Program-made: the position numbers and the translations under genes
Assembly (NCBI GenBank): GCA_945901195.1
Contig: CAMDKB010000191.1
Span: 1-8,415 of the forward strand
DNA from: Rhizobium sp. Q54
GTDB taxonomy: Bacteria; Pseudomonadota; Alphaproteobacteria; Rhizobiales; Beijerinckiaceae
Reading direction: 5' to 3'
Length of the DNA: 8,415 bases
The notes under the pieces: generated by a model
The model's database searches: none
What the model saw: the letters and a program-made list of their open reading frames with translations, nothing else
Told to the model about the DNA's origin: nothing
Shown: positions 6,291 to 8,415 of the stretch, one piece after another
How positions within the stretch are numbered: position 1 is the stretch's first letter
Layout of the letters: every line of letters begins with the position of its first letter

Positions 6291-7610
6291 TCATCGCAAC
6301 AACGGGCTCCATGAGGGATCGGATGCATAGGACGGAGTAGTCACGATGGATTCTCCGCGGCCCGTAATGTTCGCCATATAGATTTTAGAGCCGCCCCCGC
6401 CGCCGGGATCGCGGAAGAACATGACATAAAGTCCGTTGGGCGCCCAGGTCGGACCTTCGTTGTGATAACCGTCCGCAATGATGCGTTCGCCCGACCCATC
6501 CGGCTTCATGACGCCGATCGCGAATGATCCGCTACGCTGGCGCGTGAAGGCGATGTAATCGCCTTTTGGGGACCATACTGGCGTCGAATAGCGCGCTCCC
6601 TGCCCGAATGAGATACGTTTGGCGCCGCCGCCGCTGGCGCTCATGATGTAGAGTTGCTGCGTACCGCCGCGATCACTTTCGAAGACGATCTGACTGCCAT
6701 CGGGTGAATAGGATGGCGAGGTGTCGATACCTGATGTGTCGGTGAGGCGCGTTGTCGAACGGGAGCGCAGGTCCATGGCAAACAGATTGGTGTTGGTGCC
6801 CGTCGAAAGCGACATGATGATGCGCTGGCCATCGGGCGCGAAGCGGGGCGCAAAAGTCATGCCTGGAAAATTGCCGACGACTTCCCGCTGTGCCGTCTGC
6901 ACGTTCATCAGATAGACCTTGGCTTCGTCGTCGCCGAACGCCATGTAGGTCACGTCCTGAGACGATGGCGAAAAGCGGGGCGTCAGCACGAGGTCGTTGC
7001 CATTGGTGAGATAGCGAACGTTGGCGCCATCCTGGTCCATAATTGCGAGGCGCTTGCGCCGCTTCTGGCGGGCGCCCGTTTCATCAACAAATACGACGCG
7101 CGTATCGAAGAAGGGTCCTTCGCCTGTAATCTTCGTGAAGATTGCGTCAGAGACCAGATGCGCGACCCGGCGGGAATTCTGGGGGTCAGTGACATATTGC
7201 TGCCCTGCGACTTGCTGGCGTTGCGACACGTCCCACAGGCGGAATTCCGAGCGCAAGCGTCCATCGCCGCCGCGCCCTGTGCGGCCTGTCACAACGAATT
7301 GTGCATTGATGGTTTTCCAGGCATCCCAATTGGGCGCCGCATCGGGATTGTCGCCTTTTTCAACGAAGGCGCCGCGATCCATCGGCGCAAGATACACAGA
7401 GCGCTTGAAGTTGTTGGTTATTATCTGTGAAAGCGCGGATCCCTGCTGCGCATCGCCGGTGAAATCGGCGACAGCAATTTGCACGGGGGCAAACGAGCCG
7501 CCGCGAATGTCCAGGGAGCGTTGGGCGTAGGCGTGGCGCGAGACAAAGGGTGCGGCGAGCGTACCTGCCAGAAGGGTGACGGCCTGTCTGCGGGTGATGA
7601 GTGGGGTCAT
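6291..7610 (-). CDS. tolB: Tol-Pal system periplasmic beta-propeller protein TolB
   Basis: The periplasmic component of the Tol-Pal machine, which links inner membrane, peptidoglycan and outer membrane and aids outer-membrane constriction at division. It is 439 aa, typical. The N-terminus is a signal peptide with a twin-arginine-like motif (ITRRQAV, residues 5-11) ending near AYAQ (27-30); Arg25 and His26 sit close to the cleavage point. A TolB N-terminal domain (about 31-165) starts with PVQIAVADF. The C-terminal half is a propeller of PD40/WD40-like blades, seen as repeated sPDG/W-motifs: RFSPSSQDVTYMAF, RFAPDGQRIIMS, SYSPDGSQIVFESD, VWSPKGDYIAFTR, TWAPNGLYVMFF and a final DPSWSPLLR. The start is fixed by GGAAAC (plus-strand 7618-7623) 7 bp before the ATG and no better in-frame start upstream. 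It follows tolA by 103 bp. pal, the usual next gene, is not downstream. Confidence 0.97.
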   Translation of the reverse strand: MTPLITRRQAVTLLAGTLAAPFVSRHAYAQRSLDIRGGSFAPVQIAVADFTGDAQQGSALSQIITNNFKRSVYLAPMDRGAFVEKGDNPDAAPNWDAWKTINAQFVVTGRTGRGGDGRLRSEFRLWDVSQRQQVAGQQYVTDPQNSRRVAHLVSDAIFTKITGEGPFFDTRVVFVDETGARQKRRKRLAIMDQDGANVRYLTNGNDLVLTPRFSPSSQDVTYMAFGDDEAKVYLMNVQTAQREVVGNFPGMTFAPRFAPDGQRIIMSLSTGTNTNLFAMDLRSRSTTRLTDTSGIDTSPSYSPDGSQIVFESDRGGTQQLYIMSASGGGAKRISFGQGARYSTPVWSPKGDYIAFTRQRSGSFAIGVMKPDGSGERIIADGYHNEGPTWAPNGLYVMFFRDPGGGGGSKIYMANITGRGESIVTTPSYASDPSWSPLLR

Positions 7611-7713
7611 GAATTCAGTTTCCGGATTGGATTTGCCGAGCGGCAGTCTATTTCGAACGCATGTTGAATATTACGTGACCTCATATAGTCTTGTGTCCGG
7701 GCGATTGCGCTTG

Positions 7714-8415
7714 TCATCCCATCATTTCCGCAGGATCAAAGCGCAACAATATGTCTTTCCAGTCGTTATAATACGGGAGGTATTGCGCCGGGATATGTAA
7801 TGGATTGCAGCGTTGCACTGCCCGCAGGGCGCTGTCAGCCAGTGATTTCATGGCCGGATCTGCAGGCGGATTTCGAAGTGTCGGCCGCCCGATCAGGCCG
7901 CCGCTTTGCGAATAAGTCACACTGACCTGCGGCAGATACTGGCTGCCCTGAGCGTTGCCGATGTAAGTCCAGCAGCGCTTGTATTGTTCAATCAGCATAC
8001 CGTTCAATTGCGCCGACATACTCGGCGACATACGCGGTGCATTCGCCGTTGGCGATCCCAGATTGGCCTGCCTGTTTACGGGTGTTGGCCCGGTCGAGCC
8101 GCGCGCCTGGGCTGGCTCTTTTGATAAAATCTTGGAGATCGCCGAGGCGTCATATTTGCGCTGGGGCTCGTTGTTTTCCTCGCCCGAGCGCGGGCGCGGC
8201 GTGGGTTTTACGTCGCGCGTGCTCTCTTCCAGCTTTGCCAGTTGATCAGGCTTGGGCTTGTCTTCCACCTTGCGCAGTGTGGGCGGACGACGCGGCGGCA
8301 AAGGCGCCGGTTCCGCTTCCTGTGGCTCAGGCTTGGCTTCAGCCTGCTTCTGCGGTTCGGGCTTGGGTCGTTGCGGCGGCGGGGGCGGCGGCTCCACTGC
8401 TTCCTTCACCACGGG
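7714..8415 (-). CDS. tolA: Tol-Pal system protein TolA, C-terminal part (5' end outside window)
   Basis: The inner-membrane-anchored protein that spans the periplasm and couples the TolQR motor to TolB and Pal. Only the last 233 residues are here; the frame runs open through the right edge (Pro codon at 8413-8415), so the GTG at 8412 is not taken as the start and the membrane anchor lies outside. Residues 1-75 of the visible part are Pro/Glu/Lys-rich, with six consecutive prolines (nt 8374-8391). A linker with YDASAISKILSKEPAQ follows. From about residue 129 comes the TolA/TonB-like C-terminal domain: LIEQYKRCWTY, then QVSVTYSQSGGLIGRP, then ALRAVQRCNPLHIP, ending WKDILLRFDPAEMMG. Cys148 and Cys203 match the cysteine pair that forms a disulfide in TolA C-terminal domains. 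The gene lies upstream of tolB on the same strand, as in the standard tol operon. Confidence 0.93.
   Translation of the reverse strand, partial: PVVKEAVEPPPPPPQRPKPEPQKQAEAKPEPQEAEPAPLPPRRPPTLRKVEDKPKPDQLAKLEESTRDVKPTPRPRSGEENNEPQRKYDASAISKILSKEPAQARGSTGPTPVNRQANLGSPTANAPRMSPSMSAQLNGMLIEQYKRCWTYIGNAQGSQYLPQVSVTYSQSGGLIGRPTLRNPPADPAMKSLADSALRAVQRCNPLHIPAQYLPYYNDWKDILLRFDPAEMMG

Noticed and set aside
7021..7530. A plus-strand open frame opposite tolB
   Set aside because: Low-complexity Ser/Arg/Pro-rich product; tolB on the other strand is fully supported.

Overview
The window looks like the chromosome of an alphaproteobacterium, most likely a member of the Hyphomicrobiales in the Brucella/Ochrobactrum/Phyllobacteriaceae range. 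This is an inference from the style of the proteins, the moderately GC-rich sequence (judged by eye, not counted) and the alphaproteobacterial character of TolA and TolB. No RNA gene, insertion sequence, CRISPR array or replication origin was seen. Coding density is high, and no stretch over 300 bases lacks a gene.

The layout has two halves that point at each other. On the plus strand, positions 1-6221 carry what looks like a small-molecule uptake and oxidation cluster. It begins with a D-2-hydroxyacid dehydrogenase cut by the left edge. Next come a short remnant of a GMC-type flavoprotein oxidoreductase and an intact GMC oxidoreductase. A complete TRAP transporter follows (dctP, dctQ, dctM), and a DUF3237-family protein of unknown function ends the cluster. 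On the minus strand, positions 8415-6291 carry the cell-envelope genes tolA (cut by the right edge) and tolB. The two halves converge over a 69-bp gap.

The plus-strand genes suggest one job: the periplasmic protein DctP captures an organic acid, DctQ and DctM move it inward using an ion gradient, and the GMC flavoenzyme and 2-hydroxyacid dehydrogenase act on alcohol or keto/hydroxy-acid intermediates. The substrate cannot be read from the sequence. dctQ, dctM and the DUF3237 gene are tightly packed (6-8 bp gaps). dctP is separated from dctQ by a strong hairpin with no T-tract, which suits a higher level of the binding protein than of the membrane subunits.

Three points merit a second look. 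First, positions 954-1046 encode only the C-terminal end of a second GMC enzyme, a scar of gene loss. Second, pal, which usually follows tolB, is absent from at least the next 6.2 kb, with the uptake cluster in its place. Third, TolB carries a twin-arginine-like signal peptide. None of these is by itself an undescribed system. The best candidate for new biology is the transporter/oxidoreductase/DUF3237 cluster, whose substrate and pathway are unknown.
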